Below, piece after piece: positions 1 through 7,117 of a stretch of DNA of 64,000 bases. Every line of letters starts with the position of its first letter. The first letter of the stretch is position 1. Both the position numbers and the translations under genes were made by a program. The notes under the pieces are model-generated. The model was given only the letters and a program-made list of their open reading frames with translations. It made no database searches and was not told where the DNA came from. This stretch comes from a virus: positions 1 to 64,000 of IMG/VR virus record IMGVR_UViG_3300031823_000001; one strand, given 5' to 3'.

Positions 1-767
1 TTCAGCCGGACGGCCTCGTCGGTGCTGATCTGCGCGGCCTCGACCTTGCCCTGCCAGTAGTCCACCGTCCGGTCGAGCTGGTACCCCTGGAGTGTCGCCC
101 CGACGGGGGCCCAGTAGCGGTGCAGGATGCGGCCGATCAGGAAGCCGAGCAGAAGCTGGGGCACGCTGAGCTTGCCGAGGAAGTGCGCCGAGACCTTGAA
201 TCCCGGGTGACGGAAGGCCGTAGCCGCGTGCGCCCACGCACCGGGGAGAGCGAAGTCGATCAGCCAGACGCCGAGTACGCCCAGTGCGAGGGTGAGGCCG
301 ATGATGACCAGCGGCGCGGTCAGGATGCGCCAGGTGCCGACCCGGACTCCCCACCACTTCTTCTTGGCGAGGAGGGTGGTGATCGCCATGGTGGCGAACG
401 CGGGCTCGGGGATGTCGCGGAACGCGGTGTGCCGGTACAGCGGCCAGTTCGCCGAGTGGATGAAGCCCATCCCGCCGTCCCACCAGGTCTTCAGGTAGAA
501 GATCTGGTGGTTGAAGCCGCCGATGTGGATGTACCAGCGGACCTCGAACAGGCCGAAGTAGAGCCCGGCGATGAACCCGGCCCCGATGAAGCCGGCTACA
601 ACCGACCACAGCGTGGACTGGGCGAAGCGGAACCGCACCGGATCACCGGACAGCAGGAATGCCTGGGACTTGCCCAGGGCGGTGATGCTGTCGGCAACGT
701 CACTGCCTACCTTGCCGGCGACCCGGCGGTGCGGCAGGCGGTCGAGCACCCCGCCGAGGGCACTCAC
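1..767 (-). CDS. Multi-pass membrane protein, partial at the window edge
   Basis: This frame is open from a GTG at 767 to the window edge, giving at least 255 residues. The GTG overlaps the stop of the upstream lipoprotein gene (GTGA), which favours this start and implies coupled translation. Several hydrophobic stretches look like membrane segments: around residues 57-80 (STLWSVVAGFIGAG), 145-170 (LTAPLVIIGLTLAL) and 195-215 (LSVPQLLLGFLIGR), separated by Trp/Tyr-rich segments. I do not recognise the family. Pairing with a lipoprotein suggests a cell-envelope role, which is inference. Confidence 0.72.
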   Translation of the reverse strand, partial: MSALGGVLDRLPHRRVAGKVGSDVADSITALGKSQAFLLSGDPVRFRFAQSTLWSVVAGFIGAGFIAGLYFGLFEVRWYIHIGGFNHQIFYLKTWWDGGMGFIHSANWPLYRHTAFRDIPEPAFATMAITTLLAKKKWWGVRVGTWRILTAPLVIIGLTLALGVLGVWLIDFALPGAWAHAATAFRHPGFKVSAHFLGKLSVPQLLLGFLIGRILHRYWAPVGATLQGYQLDRTVDYWQGKVEAAQISTDEAVRL

Positions 768-1222
768 TTCGTCACCGTCGCGGTGGCGGTGGGAGTGGCG
801 GTGGCTGAGGGGCTGGCGCCCAGGCCGTTGACGCAGGAGGCCATGGCGTTGAGGAAGCCGGTCTCCTTGCTGGCGCTGGTGCCCGTTGCCTTGTGGGCGT
901 TCTCGGCGGCCGTGAGAGCGCACGCAGCTACCGCGTCGTCGTCGGCCTTCGGGATCGCCTCGCAGGTGTAGAAGCCCTGGCGTGTGCTCTTGTGCAGCAG
1001 CAGGCTGACCTCCCACGCCTGGACGGTGCTGCCCTTGGGCTGGCACTTGGCGGCGAGTGCCGCCGCATCGGACGCGGCGGCCGAGGCCTGCGCCGAGTAG
1101 CTCGGGTCAGGCGTGAAGATGCTGGGCACGGACGCGGCTGCGCCCTTGTTTCCGCCGCACGCGACCGCAGCGGCGAGCACTCCCGCAGCGAGCGGGGCGG
1201 CGGCGAGGAACCGTCGGTTCAT
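764..1222 (-). CDS. Small secreted lipoprotein
   Basis: 152 residues. The N terminus has Arg-Arg, a hydrophobic Ala-rich core and a lipobox-like AAVAC with the candidate lipidated Cys at about residue 22. A Gly/Ala/Ser linker and a globular middle with three further cysteines follow, ending in an Ala/Thr/Pro low-complexity tail. Export and lipid anchoring in the host membrane are inferred from these signals. It overlaps the downstream membrane-protein gene by four bases. Possible roles are superinfection exclusion or envelope modification, but nothing in the sequence proves either. Confidence 0.78.
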   Translation of the reverse strand: MNRRFLAAAPLAAGVLAAAVACGGNKGAAASVPSIFTPDPSYSAQASAAASDAAALAAKCQPKGSTVQAWEVSLLLHKSTRQGFYTCEAIPKADDDAVAACALTAAENAHKATGTSASKETGFLNAMASCVNGLGASPSATATPTATATVTK

Positions 1223-1254
1223 GGGGGTATCTGATTCCCTTCCTTGATGGTTTC

Positions 1255-1308
1255 TTACTCGGGGTGGAGGAGGTCGAGGTCGCGGCTGGTTAGCTCCTCG
1301 CGGTTCAT
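1255..1308 (-). CDS. Possible 17-residue overlapping ORF
   Basis: An ATG overlaps the stop of the preceding gene as ATGA and opens a 17-codon frame (MNREELTSRDLDLLHPE) ending just before the lipoprotein leader. The overlap follows the coupling pattern of this operon, but at this length it could be chance. Confidence 0.25.
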   Translation of the reverse strand: MNREELTSRDLDLLHPE

Positions 1309-1565
1309 TCGTCTTCGTCCATACCGGCGAACAGCGCGTCGAAGCATGCCTCGTGCTCGCCGCTCATGAGCGTGCCGCGCTGCCCGTCGGACAGCTCGGG
1401 AAGCATGTCCTGGACGTAGCCCTCGCCCCTGTGCCAGCGACTCCAGCGGTCCGCGTTGACGCCTGAGACCTCGCTCGGCTGCTGGCAGAGCGGGCAGACG
1501 AAATGCAGCGTGAGGGTGCCGTCCTCCGCTACGTGAGAGGATTCGAGCGGGGTCGCCGACGCCAT
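1305..1565 (-). CDS. Small Zn-knuckle protein
   Basis: 86 residues starting at an ATG that overlaps the upstream stop (TGATG). Residues about 24-27 form a CPLC knuckle, and His and Cys further on (GEHEACFDAL) could complete a metal site. The C terminus is very acidic (GMDEDE). Function unknown. The overlap with 1565-1882 and the shared strand make co-translation likely. Confidence 0.72.
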   Translation of the reverse strand: MASATPLESSHVAEDGTLTLHFVCPLCQQPSEVSGVNADRWSRWHRGEGYVQDMLPELSDGQRGTLMSGEHEACFDALFAGMDEDE

Positions 1566-1882
1566 CAGTCTTCCTCCTCGTCGTATGCGGCCGGCACCCA
1601 GACCTGCTCCAGGAACACCAGCTCTGACGGCCACGGGTAGGCCGCCGGCCACACCTTGCGGGCGACCCGCTTGTCGGCGTTGCACTGGGGAGCGCCCAGG
1701 CCGGCCACCTGCCGCCTGCCACGGTGGCTGACGATGTTGTGGAACGCGAGGCCCTTGTCCGGGTGCGCGACCCACCAGCGGCAGGCGTAGAACTTGTACT
1801 CCCTGAGCGGGTCAACGGGCGCCGTCGTGGCCTCCGCGACAGGGAGGAACAGGTAGTGCCTCTCCTCCAGCCAGATGTTCAC
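1565..1882 (-). CDS. Hypothetical protein, 105 residues
   Basis: The start is a GTG overlapping the upstream TGA (GTGA). The protein is Trp/Tyr/Arg-rich (YKFYACRWWVAHPDKG) with an acidic end (YDEEED). No family recognised. Tight overlaps on both sides place it in the minus-strand operon. Confidence 0.72.
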   Translation of the reverse strand: MNIWLEERHYLFLPVAEATTAPVDPLREYKFYACRWWVAHPDKGLAFHNIVSHRGRRQVAGLGAPQCNADKRVARKVWPAAYPWPSELVFLEQVWVPAAYDEEED

Positions 1883-2271
1883 GCTGCCTCCATGTCTTCC
1901 ATCCGCTCGGCGTGCGGGTGCTTTACGTGGACGATGACGTTGCGCCGCAGGTCGCGGCACGGTTCTTCCTCGTCGGCCCCGCAGCGGCGGCACTCCAGGA
2001 GCAGCGCCAGCTCCTCCCATTCGGCCAGCTCGGCGACCGCCGTCTTGGCTGCCCGGCGGTTGGCTGCGTCGAAGACCTCGGTGATCGACTTGACCCAGTT
2101 CTCGCGGACCGCGTCGCTGAGCGTCTCCCAGAGGAGGCCGTCGCCCAGGCAGCCGTTCTCTGACAGGTAGGCGACAACCTCGCGCGCTCCCTCAGTCCGG
2201 GCGACGCGGCCCACGTCGCGGCTGGAGGGCTTCACTCCGTTCCGTTCGAACGGGCCTGCAAGCCGTGGCAT
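1879..2271 (-). CDS. Protein with C-terminal phage-type Zn finger
   Basis: 130 residues. The C-terminal third carries CRRCGADEEEPC followed by HVKHPHAERM. This has the C-x2-C-G-A...P-C...H-P-H-x2-R layout of a short Zn-finger module common in actinobacteriophage proteins. The N-terminal part is helical and charged. A GGAAGGACTGAAGGAAG stretch before the ATG supplies a ribosome binding site. The finger may bind nucleic acid, but the target cannot be read from sequence. Confidence 0.75.
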   Translation of the reverse strand: MPRLAGPFERNGVKPSSRDVGRVARTEGAREVVAYLSENGCLGDGLLWETLSDAVRENWVKSITEVFDAANRRAAKTAVAELAEWEELALLLECRRCGADEEEPCRDLRRNVIVHVKHPHAERMEDMEAA

Positions 2272-2363
2272 CTTCCTTCAGTCCTTCCTTTCCGCTGACC
2301 TGGTATTCGAGGTAATGGACGAGGTAAAAGTGCAAAACGGTACTAATCCAGCTTTTAGAGGAC

Positions 2364-2645
2364 TTACGGCAAACCGGGCAGCGCACCGGGTATCTGCGGG
2401 TCACTAACGAATGGTGAAGGAGCAGCGGCTTCTTGCGCCTGGTATCTGTGAAACCAAAGCTCGGATTCGATGTAGCGGCGGGTCGCGCCGCCTGTCTTCG
2501 TCTCAAAACCACCGCACGAGCAGGTGACGTCGTAGCCCCAGGAGCCGCGCATCGTGCCGGTGCGGCGGATCTTCGCGCCCCCGGCCCACACCCACCAGGT
2601 CGCCTGGTGGGCCTTCATCGTCTCGGCGCTGAGGATGTCGCTCAC
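2364..2645 (-). CDS. Hypothetical protein with CxC motif
   Basis: 93 residues from a GTG overlapping the upstream stop (GTGA). Contains TCSCGGFETKTGG with two cysteines and an aromatic middle (TWWVWAGGAK). Resembles short phage proteins that bind a substrate through a Cys/Trp-rich fold, but no family is recognised. About 90 bases separate it from the next gene. That gap holds a partial match (AAAAGCTGGATTAGT) to one end of the conserved promoter element described elsewhere. Confidence 0.7.
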   Translation of the reverse strand: MSDILSAETMKAHQATWWVWAGGAKIRRTGTMRGSWGYDVTCSCGGFETKTGGATRRYIESELWFHRYQAQEAAAPSPFVSDPQIPGALPGLP

Positions 2646-2953
2646 CCGAGCCCCCTCGCCCGCCAGGCCCCACAGCACGCCCAGCAGATCATCTCGCCGG
2701 TCCCGGCCCACTCGGTCATGGCGATGGCGTTCCCGCAGGCCTCGCAGGAAGGGACCGGGACCCAGCGCCAGCCGTCCTTCATCCAGCCCTTGACGATCTT
2801 CACGTAGGGCTGGCTGCCGCCGGTTCCCTCGCGGCCGAGGACGTCAGCCTTGGCCGCGAGGTAGTTCTCGGCCTCGACCTCGTAGGTGTCGCCCCACGAG
2901 TAGGTCTCACCGTACCCGTCGGCCTTCACCGCGATCAGCCTGAAAGTGCTCAC
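2642..2953 (-). CDS. Zn-ribbon-like protein, 103 residues
   Basis: The C-terminal half has SCEACGNAI and MICWACCGAW, two CxxC knuckles about 20 residues apart, typical of a small Zn ribbon. The N-terminal half looks like a compact beta domain. Overlaps neighbours on both sides by a few bases. Function unknown. Confidence 0.75.
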   Translation of the reverse strand: MSTFRLIAVKADGYGETYSWGDTYEVEAENYLAAKADVLGREGTGGSQPYVKIVKGWMKDGWRWVPVPSCEACGNAIAMTEWAGTGEMICWACCGAWRARGLG

Positions 2954-3234
2954 GATTCGTCGTACTCCTCGCGGTCGTCGTACTCCTCGCGGTCGCTGTA
3001 GTCGGGGTCGCCTGACCTGTCGTGCATCCCGGCCGGCTCTACCACGTCGTCCTTGAAGTCGATCGTGTAACCCTTGGGCGTCTTAACGATCGTCACGTCG
3101 ATGAACGTGGCGATGACGGAGATGTCTGCCATCTGCACCATGCGCTGCGCCTGCGAGTAGGTAACGTCCGTCAGCCTCGCCTGGATCAGGCTCGCAGCGT
3201 CCATTCGGTTAAGCGGCTTCTTGTTCTTGCTCAT
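2950..3234 (-). CDS. Hypothetical protein with acidic tail
   Basis: 94 residues. Basic start (MSKNKKPLNR), a helical segment (SLIQARLTDVTYSQAQRMVQ), a beta hairpin and an acidic C terminus built from repeated DREEYD. The ATG overlaps the stop of the upstream Zn-finger gene (TGATG). No family recognised. Confidence 0.72.
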   Translation of the reverse strand: MSKNKKPLNRMDAASLIQARLTDVTYSQAQRMVQMADISVIATFIDVTIVKTPKGYTIDFKDDVVEPAGMHDRSGDPDYSDREEYDDREEYDES

Positions 3235-3395
3235 CAGATGCCTCTCGCCTTCGCGTCGTCGATGCGGAGCCGGCAGACGGTCTTCTTGCGTCGGTGCCAC
3301 CGCCGCCCGGCGGCCGTCAGGTCGAAGCACCTCTCCCCGACGCCCGCATGGCACATGCGGCAGGTGATCTTCAGCGCCTTCTCTTCCTGGTTCAT
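3234..3395 (-). CDS. 53-residue Zn-finger protein
   Basis: A short frame with CRMCHAGVGERC followed by GRRWHRRKKTVC, giving a C-x2-C...C...H...C layout and strong basic charge. It resembles the short Zn fingers elsewhere in this operon and may bind nucleic acid. It sits in tandem with both neighbours and overlaps the downstream ATG. Confidence 0.68.
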   Translation of the reverse strand: MNQEEKALKITCRMCHAGVGERCFDLTAAGRRWHRRKKTVCRLRIDDAKARGI

Positions 3396-3396
3396 C

Positions 3397-3678
3397 TCAG
3401 ATTCCCTCGTACGCTGCGATCATGGCGCGGGCCGCGTCCGCGTAGGCGCCGGCCGGCAGCAGGTTGGAGTCGTCGAGGGTCATATGGCCGGCGATCTCCC
3501 ACCGGACGCCCGTGGGGATGAACTTCCCGGTCACGCCCTTGACGCCGACACCCCAGACCTCGCCGACAGGACGCGGGTACTTCACGCTGGTGTCGTTGTA
3601 CTCGTCTGCGTCGAAGACCTTGTATACGGGCAGGTCGGTGCCGGGGTAGTTCCCGTCGTGTACCAGTTGGTAAGCCAT
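3397..3678 (-). CDS. Hypothetical protein, first gene after a promoter element
   Basis: 93 residues (starts MAYQLVHDGN). The ATG at 3678 is chosen over a longer frame because AGGAGG sits just upstream and a promoter element lies at 3717-3738. Mixed alpha/beta composition with no motif I can name. It heads the operon running left to the lipoprotein genes. Confidence 0.75.
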   Translation of the reverse strand: MAYQLVHDGNYPGTDLPVYKVFDADEYNDTSVKYPRPVGEVWGVGVKGVTGKFIPTGVRWEIAGHMTLDDSNLLPAGAYADAARAMIAAYEGI

Positions 3679-3716
3679 CTCAGGTCCTCCTGTAGCGCTC
3701 GTTCCTTGCAGAACCG

Positions 3717-3738
3717 ACAATACAGGGTTTCTTGATAA
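3717..3738 (-). promoter_or_regulatory. Conserved promoter-like element, reverse use
   Basis: On the minus strand the element reads TTATCAAGAAACCC then TGTATTGT, so the TANNNT hexamer (TATTGT, 3722-3717) points at the gene starting at 3678. The opposite end reads TAACGG and lacks the final T, and there is no gene that way. Confidence 0.6.
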
Positions 3739-3757
3739 CGGGCAATCATATTTGGGG

Positions 3758-3973
3758 CTACGGGCGTGTTCGCCCCTCCAGGATCACCACGAACATCCCG
3801 TTCTCGAACCCGGCCGACACCTGCTCCAGCTCGAACAGGTGCCCGTGCACGCGGACCAGGACCTTCTTGCCCACGTCCATGTTGCGGCCCCATGCCCCGC
3901 CGAGATCGGTGAGGACATGCAGTGCCTCCTTCAGCTCCCCGACGCTCAGGCCGCCTTCTTCGCCCGCCGTCAC
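3758..3973 (-). CDS. Hypothetical protein, 71 residues
   Basis: GTG start overlapping the Nudix gene stop (GTGA). Contains a helix (LSVGELKEALHVLTDLGG) followed by a small beta domain (KKVLVRVHGHLFELEQV). Probably coexpressed with the Nudix protein. No family recognised. Confidence 0.68.
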   Translation of the reverse strand: MTAGEEGGLSVGELKEALHVLTDLGGAWGRNMDVGKKVLVRVHGHLFELEQVSAGFENGMFVVILEGRTRP

Positions 3974-4566
3974 AGTCTCGCCTCCCCGTCGGCCGCGAGC
4001 TGCTCGACCGCCAGCAGGTCGGCCACAGGCAGCCGGACGACGTCCAGCTCGGCCAGGAAGCCCACCCACACCGGCTCGATCCCGGGGAAATCCTGGAATT
4101 CGCTGTCGCTGACCCGCCCGTGGGCGTACAGCACCGTCTGGTTGGCCAGGAGCTGCACCTGCGGCGCGCTGAGCCAGCGGGCCAGCTTCACCTCGCGCTC
4201 CGACAGCTTCAGCTCCGGGACCTGGAGCCCCAGGTAGGCGACGTAGATCTCCCACTGGTGGCCGGTGCCCTTCGGGCCTGGCTCGCGCCTGCACCTGTTG
4301 AGGCGCCAGCCGCCCACCGGGGTCCAGTGCACCTCGGTGACGTCCAGGCCCACTTCCTCCTTCAGCTCGGCCCGCGCCGCGTCGGTATAGCTCAGGTGCT
4401 CGTCGAAGACGTGCCCGGATACCGGGGCGACGCTGAAGGGGAACGTGTTGCGCCATATGAACAGCCACCTCGGCCGCCCGTTCCCGTCGGTGCGCTCGAC
4501 CAGCACGCCGACGCTGGCGTTGTCGCACTGCTTCGCCGGCGCTACGGCGTCCGCCTGTCCTGGCAT
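3970..4566 (-). CDS. Nudix hydrolase
   Basis: 198 residues. A Nudix-box-like helix is visible at about residues 51-75: GHVFDE, then AELKEEVGL, matching the REUXEEXGU core except that Ala replaces the usual Arg. Nudix proteins hydrolyse nucleoside diphosphates linked to another moiety. In phages they are thought to clean or reshape nucleotide or NAD pools. The altered Arg may weaken activity or reflect divergence. An AGGAG site precedes the ATG. A terminator hairpin and a promoter element lie directly upstream, so it starts its own unit. Confidence 0.82.
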   Translation of the reverse strand: MPGQADAVAPAKQCDNASVGVLVERTDGNGRPRWLFIWRNTFPFSVAPVSGHVFDEHLSYTDAARAELKEEVGLDVTEVHWTPVGGWRLNRCRREPGPKGTGHQWEIYVAYLGLQVPELKLSEREVKLARWLSAPQVQLLANQTVLYAHGRVSDSEFQDFPGIEPVWVGFLAELDVVRLPVADLLAVEQLAADGEARL

Positions 4567-4579
4567 CGGTTCTCCTAAA

Positions 4580-4617
4580 TGTCTGAAGGGCGGCCCGCAT
4601 GAGCCGCCCTTCAGACA
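4580..4617 (-). terminator. Perfect 15-bp hairpin, likely terminator
   Basis: TGTCTGAAGGGCGGC (4580-4594) is exactly complementary to 4603-4617, with an 8-base loop. It lies after the WhiB stop and before the Nudix gene, so it would end minus-strand transcription from the WhiB unit. Its outer arm overlaps the -10-like box of the promoter element at 4615-4636. Transcripts starting there cannot form the full stem. Confidence 0.72.
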
Positions 4618-4636
4618 TTATCAATAAACCTTGTAT
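4615..4636 (-). promoter_or_regulatory. Conserved promoter-like element, forward use
   Basis: Minus strand: ATACAAGGTTTATTGATAATGT, with TAATGT as the -10-like hexamer (4620-4615). It faces the Nudix gene and overlaps the terminator stem of the previous unit. Confidence 0.6.
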
Positions 4637-4648
4637 CGGTGGAAGAGC

Positions 4649-5005
4649 TTAGGCTGCTTCGCCTGCTTCCTTTTCCTCCCGCTGACGCGCTCTCGATACT
4701 CTTGCAGTGCGGCTCACCTGAAGGTTCTTCCGCTCCTCCTCGGTGAGGCCGCCCCGGATGCCGTACCGGCCGCCGCCGCTCTTCTCCTCGGCCATCGCCG
4801 CCTCCAGGCACTCGGTCCTGGCGCAGCACCCGGTGCACAGTCCCTTCGCCTTCTCCACGCGCACCTCGCGCGTGCCGGGACTCTCGTTCTCGCCCTTGTA
4901 GAACAGGCCCGTGCTCTCGCCCCGGCACGCCACCTCCGCTGGTGCGCGCCAGATCGGCACGGTCTCCTTGCGCCACTGCGCCGCCCTCGGGCTGGTGCGG
5001 CTCAC
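4649..5005 (-). CDS. WhiB-family iron-sulfur regulator
   Basis: 118 residues from a GTG overlapping the upstream stop (GTGA). The four WhiB cysteines are in place: one in VACRGEST, a CTGC pair and one in RTECLEA, about 30 residues later. The GIRGGLT turn follows, equivalent to the family's G(V/I)WGG, and then a basic C-terminal tail (RTARVSRARQREEK) of the type that binds DNA. WhiB proteins carry a [4Fe-4S] cluster and bind the host SigA sigma factor. Phage copies are known to interfere with host WhiB control, so a role in redirecting host transcription is likely but inferred. Confidence 0.92.
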   Translation of the reverse strand: MSRTSPRAAQWRKETVPIWRAPAEVACRGESTGLFYKGENESPGTREVRVEKAKGLCTGCCARTECLEAAMAEEKSGGGRYGIRGGLTEEERKNLQVSRTARVSRARQREEKEAGEAA

Positions 5006-5295
5006 CCGCGCCGCCTCTCCCGGTGCGCCAGCAGGCGCGCGCCAAGTCCTACGGCCAGGATCATCCCGCCAGCCCAGTAGCCGGGCACTCCGCCCTGGAG
5101 CGCGCCGTTGAGTACCAGGTCGGCTGAGCCGACGGCAGTCCAGATAGCGCCGGTCCTTGCCGTGTTGCTGGCGCGCGCCGCCCTGTACCGCGCCAGGCGC
5201 GCCGCGTCCCTGGTGCGCCACCTGATGCCGTACCGCGCCGCCTGGCGCGGTGCGCTGGTGCGCCCTGGCGCACCGCTTGCTGCTCCCGCTCTCAT
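5002..5295 (-). CDS. Small membrane protein with Arg/Ala-rich N terminus
   Basis: 97 residues. The first half is Arg/Ala-rich and encoded by GC-rich repeats of the GGTGCGCCA/TGGCGCACC type. The second half has hydrophobic segments (LVLNGALQGGVPGYWAGG, MILAVGLGARLL) suggesting one or two membrane helices. It overlaps the WhiB start. It contains YGIRWRTRDAA, which is like GIHWRTRAA in the gene at 13249-13473. Function unknown. Confidence 0.65.
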   Translation of the reverse strand: MRAGAASGAPGRTSAPRQAARYGIRWRTRDAARLARYRAARASNTARTGAIWTAVGSADLVLNGALQGGVPGYWAGGMILAVGLGARLLAHRERRRG

Positions 5296-5319
5296 GAGAC
5301 AGCCCTTCCCTGAAATGAA

Positions 5320-5354
5320 GCGGGGCCCCGGATGTGGCGTCCGCGAGGCCCCGC
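5320..5354 (-). terminator. Hairpin after the ParB-like gene
   Basis: GCGGGGCC (5320-5327) pairs exactly with GGCCCCGC (5347-5354), in the gap between the ParB-like gene stop and the next start. There is no clear U tract, so it may be a terminator or a processing hairpin. Confidence 0.5.
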
Positions 5355-5399
5355 AGGCGCGCCCTCTTTCCCCTTGCCGGGGGCGCGCCGCTCCTGATG

Positions 5400-6320
5400 C
5401 TAGCGGGGGGCCTTGAAGCTGGCGTCGCCGAGCTTGTCGGGCATCTGGAGCTTGGAAGCGGACTTGCCCGTGCGCCAGGTGTCCCACGAGCGCAGGCACA
5501 GGAACAGCACCGTCTCCTGCTTGACCCTGGTGCCGTGCCTCTGCGCTTCGTACTGGTCGCGGGCGAGGCGCTTGCGGAGTACCGTCAGCGGGTGCGGCCT
5601 GCCCGGCACCTCGTCGGTCAGCCCGGCGCCGCTGCGCAGGTACTCCAGGAATATGTCCCGCTGCTCCGGGCTCTTCTGGCCGAGGAGCCACCACAGGAAG
5701 CCCGCCACTCCGGCCGGCACGATGGGCGGCTTGAGGCTCCAGTTGGCGGCGAACTTGGTGGCTTCCTCGATGTAGGCGACGCGCTCAAGCTCTGCCGGGA
5801 GGTACTTGCCTTCCTGCGGCTTCAGGATTTCCATGACCTCGGCGCGGGTTGGCTTGTAGGCGTTGCCGGTGATGCGCCCGGCTTCCCACAGCACGATGCG
5901 GCGGCCGATGGTGTAGAGCATCGTGGGGTTCTCGCGGCCGTCCATGCCGAGGAGGTCCTGGCCGGTCCTGTTCTTGCCGATGTTGAGGTAGGGGAACGCC
6001 TCGTCGATCTCCTGCGTGGTGCCCCTGGTCACCCACAGGGTGAGAGTGAAGTCGTCGGGATGGGCGATCTCCTCCTTCCTGGCGAGCGCCATAGCCGCTT
6101 CGAGGATCGCGAGGTAGCGCTGCTGCCCGTCGCGCAGCACGCCGTCCCCGGTGTCTTCCCCGTCGTAGACGACGGGCTCGGGGCTCTTCCTCCAGCGGCC
6201 GGCCTCCATGTCGCGGGCGTAGCGGGCGATGACTCCCGGCGAGGGGTGCCTGCCGCACCGGGCTGTCTTGAGGTCCTCGCGGGCGATGGCCGGCGTGATA
6301 TCTTCCCACTGGCTGTGCAT
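5400..6320 (-). CDS. ParB/sulfiredoxin-fold phage protein
   Basis: 306 residues. The stretch VLRDGQQRYLAI at about residues 60-72 is like the DGxHRLxA core of ParB/Srx-fold proteins common in actinophages, preceded by ARYARDMEAGRW. The rest is helical. Such proteins bind nucleotides and DNA and may be nucleases or partition factors, but the catalytic state is not clear here. Gln replaces His at the GQQR position, which could affect activity. It is followed by a hairpin and not overlapped downstream, so it may end a unit. Confidence 0.68.
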   Translation of the reverse strand: MHSQWEDITPAIAREDLKTARCGRHPSPGVIARYARDMEAGRWRKSPEPVVYDGEDTGDGVLRDGQQRYLAILEAAMALARKEEIAHPDDFTLTLWVTRGTTQEIDEAFPYLNIGKNRTGQDLLGMDGRENPTMLYTIGRRIVLWEAGRITGNAYKPTRAEVMEILKPQEGKYLPAELERVAYIEEATKFAANWSLKPPIVPAGVAGFLWWLLGQKSPEQRDIFLEYLRSGAGLTDEVPGRPHPLTVLRKRLARDQYEAQRHGTRVKQETVLFLCLRSWDTWRTGKSASKLQMPDKLGDASFKAPR

Positions 6321-6402
6321 TGTGGCTGAAGCCTTCTTCCTGTTCTGCTGTGTTCCCTGTTGTTTACTGTTGTCCTGATCGGGTGCCCTTGCCCGGCACC
6401 CG

Positions 6403-6645
6403 TCAGGGGACGTGCAGCTCGCAGTTGCCGGGGCAGCAGAAGTGGAACCCTGCCTCCGTCATGGTGACCGAGCACGTGCTGAAGTAGTGCCCCTGGTGCT
6501 CGTTTCCGGTGGGACGCCCGCAGCGCTCGCAGACAAGGCCGTCACCCGCGCCGGGCAGCATGTCCGGCTCGTCGGCCCAGGGGAGCCTCTCCAGGCGCCT
6601 GGTGGCCCTCCTGAGCGGCTCTGTGGGGCTGTCCGGGCTAGTCAC
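6403..6645 (-). CDS. Zn-binding small protein
   Basis: 80 residues from a GTG start. Cys/His positions: VCERCGRP, HQGHYFSTC and FHFCCPGNCELH, enough for one or two Zn sites. It overlaps the end of the 27-residue ORF upstream. Function unknown. Confidence 0.7.
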   Translation of the reverse strand: MTSPDSPTEPLRRATRRLERLPWADEPDMLPGAGDGLVCERCGRPTGNEHQGHYFSTCSVTMTEAGFHFCCPGNCELHVP

Positions 6646-6721
6646 CGGGGTGGAACACCTTCTCGTGGTCCTCCATCAGCTTGCCGGCTTCCTGGCAGCG
6701 CTTGCGCTCAGTCCCGGTCAC
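6638..6721 (-). CDS. Possible 27-residue ORF
   Basis: A GTG start overlaps the end of the gene at 6708-6962 and the frame runs to a TAG overlapping the next start. The product (VTGTERKRCQEAGKLMEDHE and on) is helical and charged. Overlaps at both ends match the local style, but length alone gives weak support. Confidence 0.35.
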   Translation of the reverse strand: MTGTERKRCQEAGKLMEDHEKVFHPGD

Positions 6722-6962
6722 CGGCCTGTGCCCTCTCGTGCTCCTCGATGGCGGCCCGTACGTAGCTGCCCACACTCGCGGTGCGGCTCCAGTCGAGCAG
6801 CTCGCCCCACTCCCGGCCGCTCAGCGGCTTCGGGTTGGGGCTCCCGCAGTAGCAGCACACCGGGGTGCGCATGCCTGTGGTGCCGAACGCGATGCGCCAG
6901 TGTCTCATGCGCAGGGGGCAGCGGGTCATCGCCTGCCTGCGACGGGGAGCCCTCTCAGTCAC
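6708..6962 (-). CDS. Cys-rich hypothetical protein
   Basis: 84 residues from a GTG with GGGAGGAAG upstream. Arg-rich start, then CCYCGSPNP, a single Cys cluster, and a helical charged end. First gene after the promoter element at 7073-7094, with a leader of about 110 bases that can fold (CCGGC/GCCGG inside a CGCGCG stem). Confidence 0.65.
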   Translation of the reverse strand: MTERAPRRRQAMTRCPLRMRHWRIAFGTTGMRTPVCCYCGSPNPKPLSGREWGELLDWSRTASVGSYVRAAIEEHERAQAGDRD

Positions 6963-7072
6963 TGTTCTTCCTCCCGGTAGTTCGTAGGCAGCAGGTAGCA
7001 GATCCGCCCTCGTGCGCCGTTTGTTCCGCGCGGCCGGCTGCGCCGGGCGTCTAACGCGCGAGGGCCGGTCTC

Positions 7073-7094
7073 AGAATACAGGATTCCTTGATAA
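7073..7094 (-). promoter_or_regulatory. Conserved promoter-like element, reverse use
   Basis: Minus strand: TTATCAAGGAATCC then TGTATTCT, with TATTCT (7078-7073) facing the gene at 6962. The opposite end is TAATCA, lacking the final T, and has no gene in front of it. Confidence 0.6.
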
Positions 7095-7117
7095 TCAACA
7101 ACGGGGAACAGAACTGT

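Noticed and set aside
5334-6329. 331-codon plus-strand frame
   Set aside because: Antisense of the ParB-like gene.
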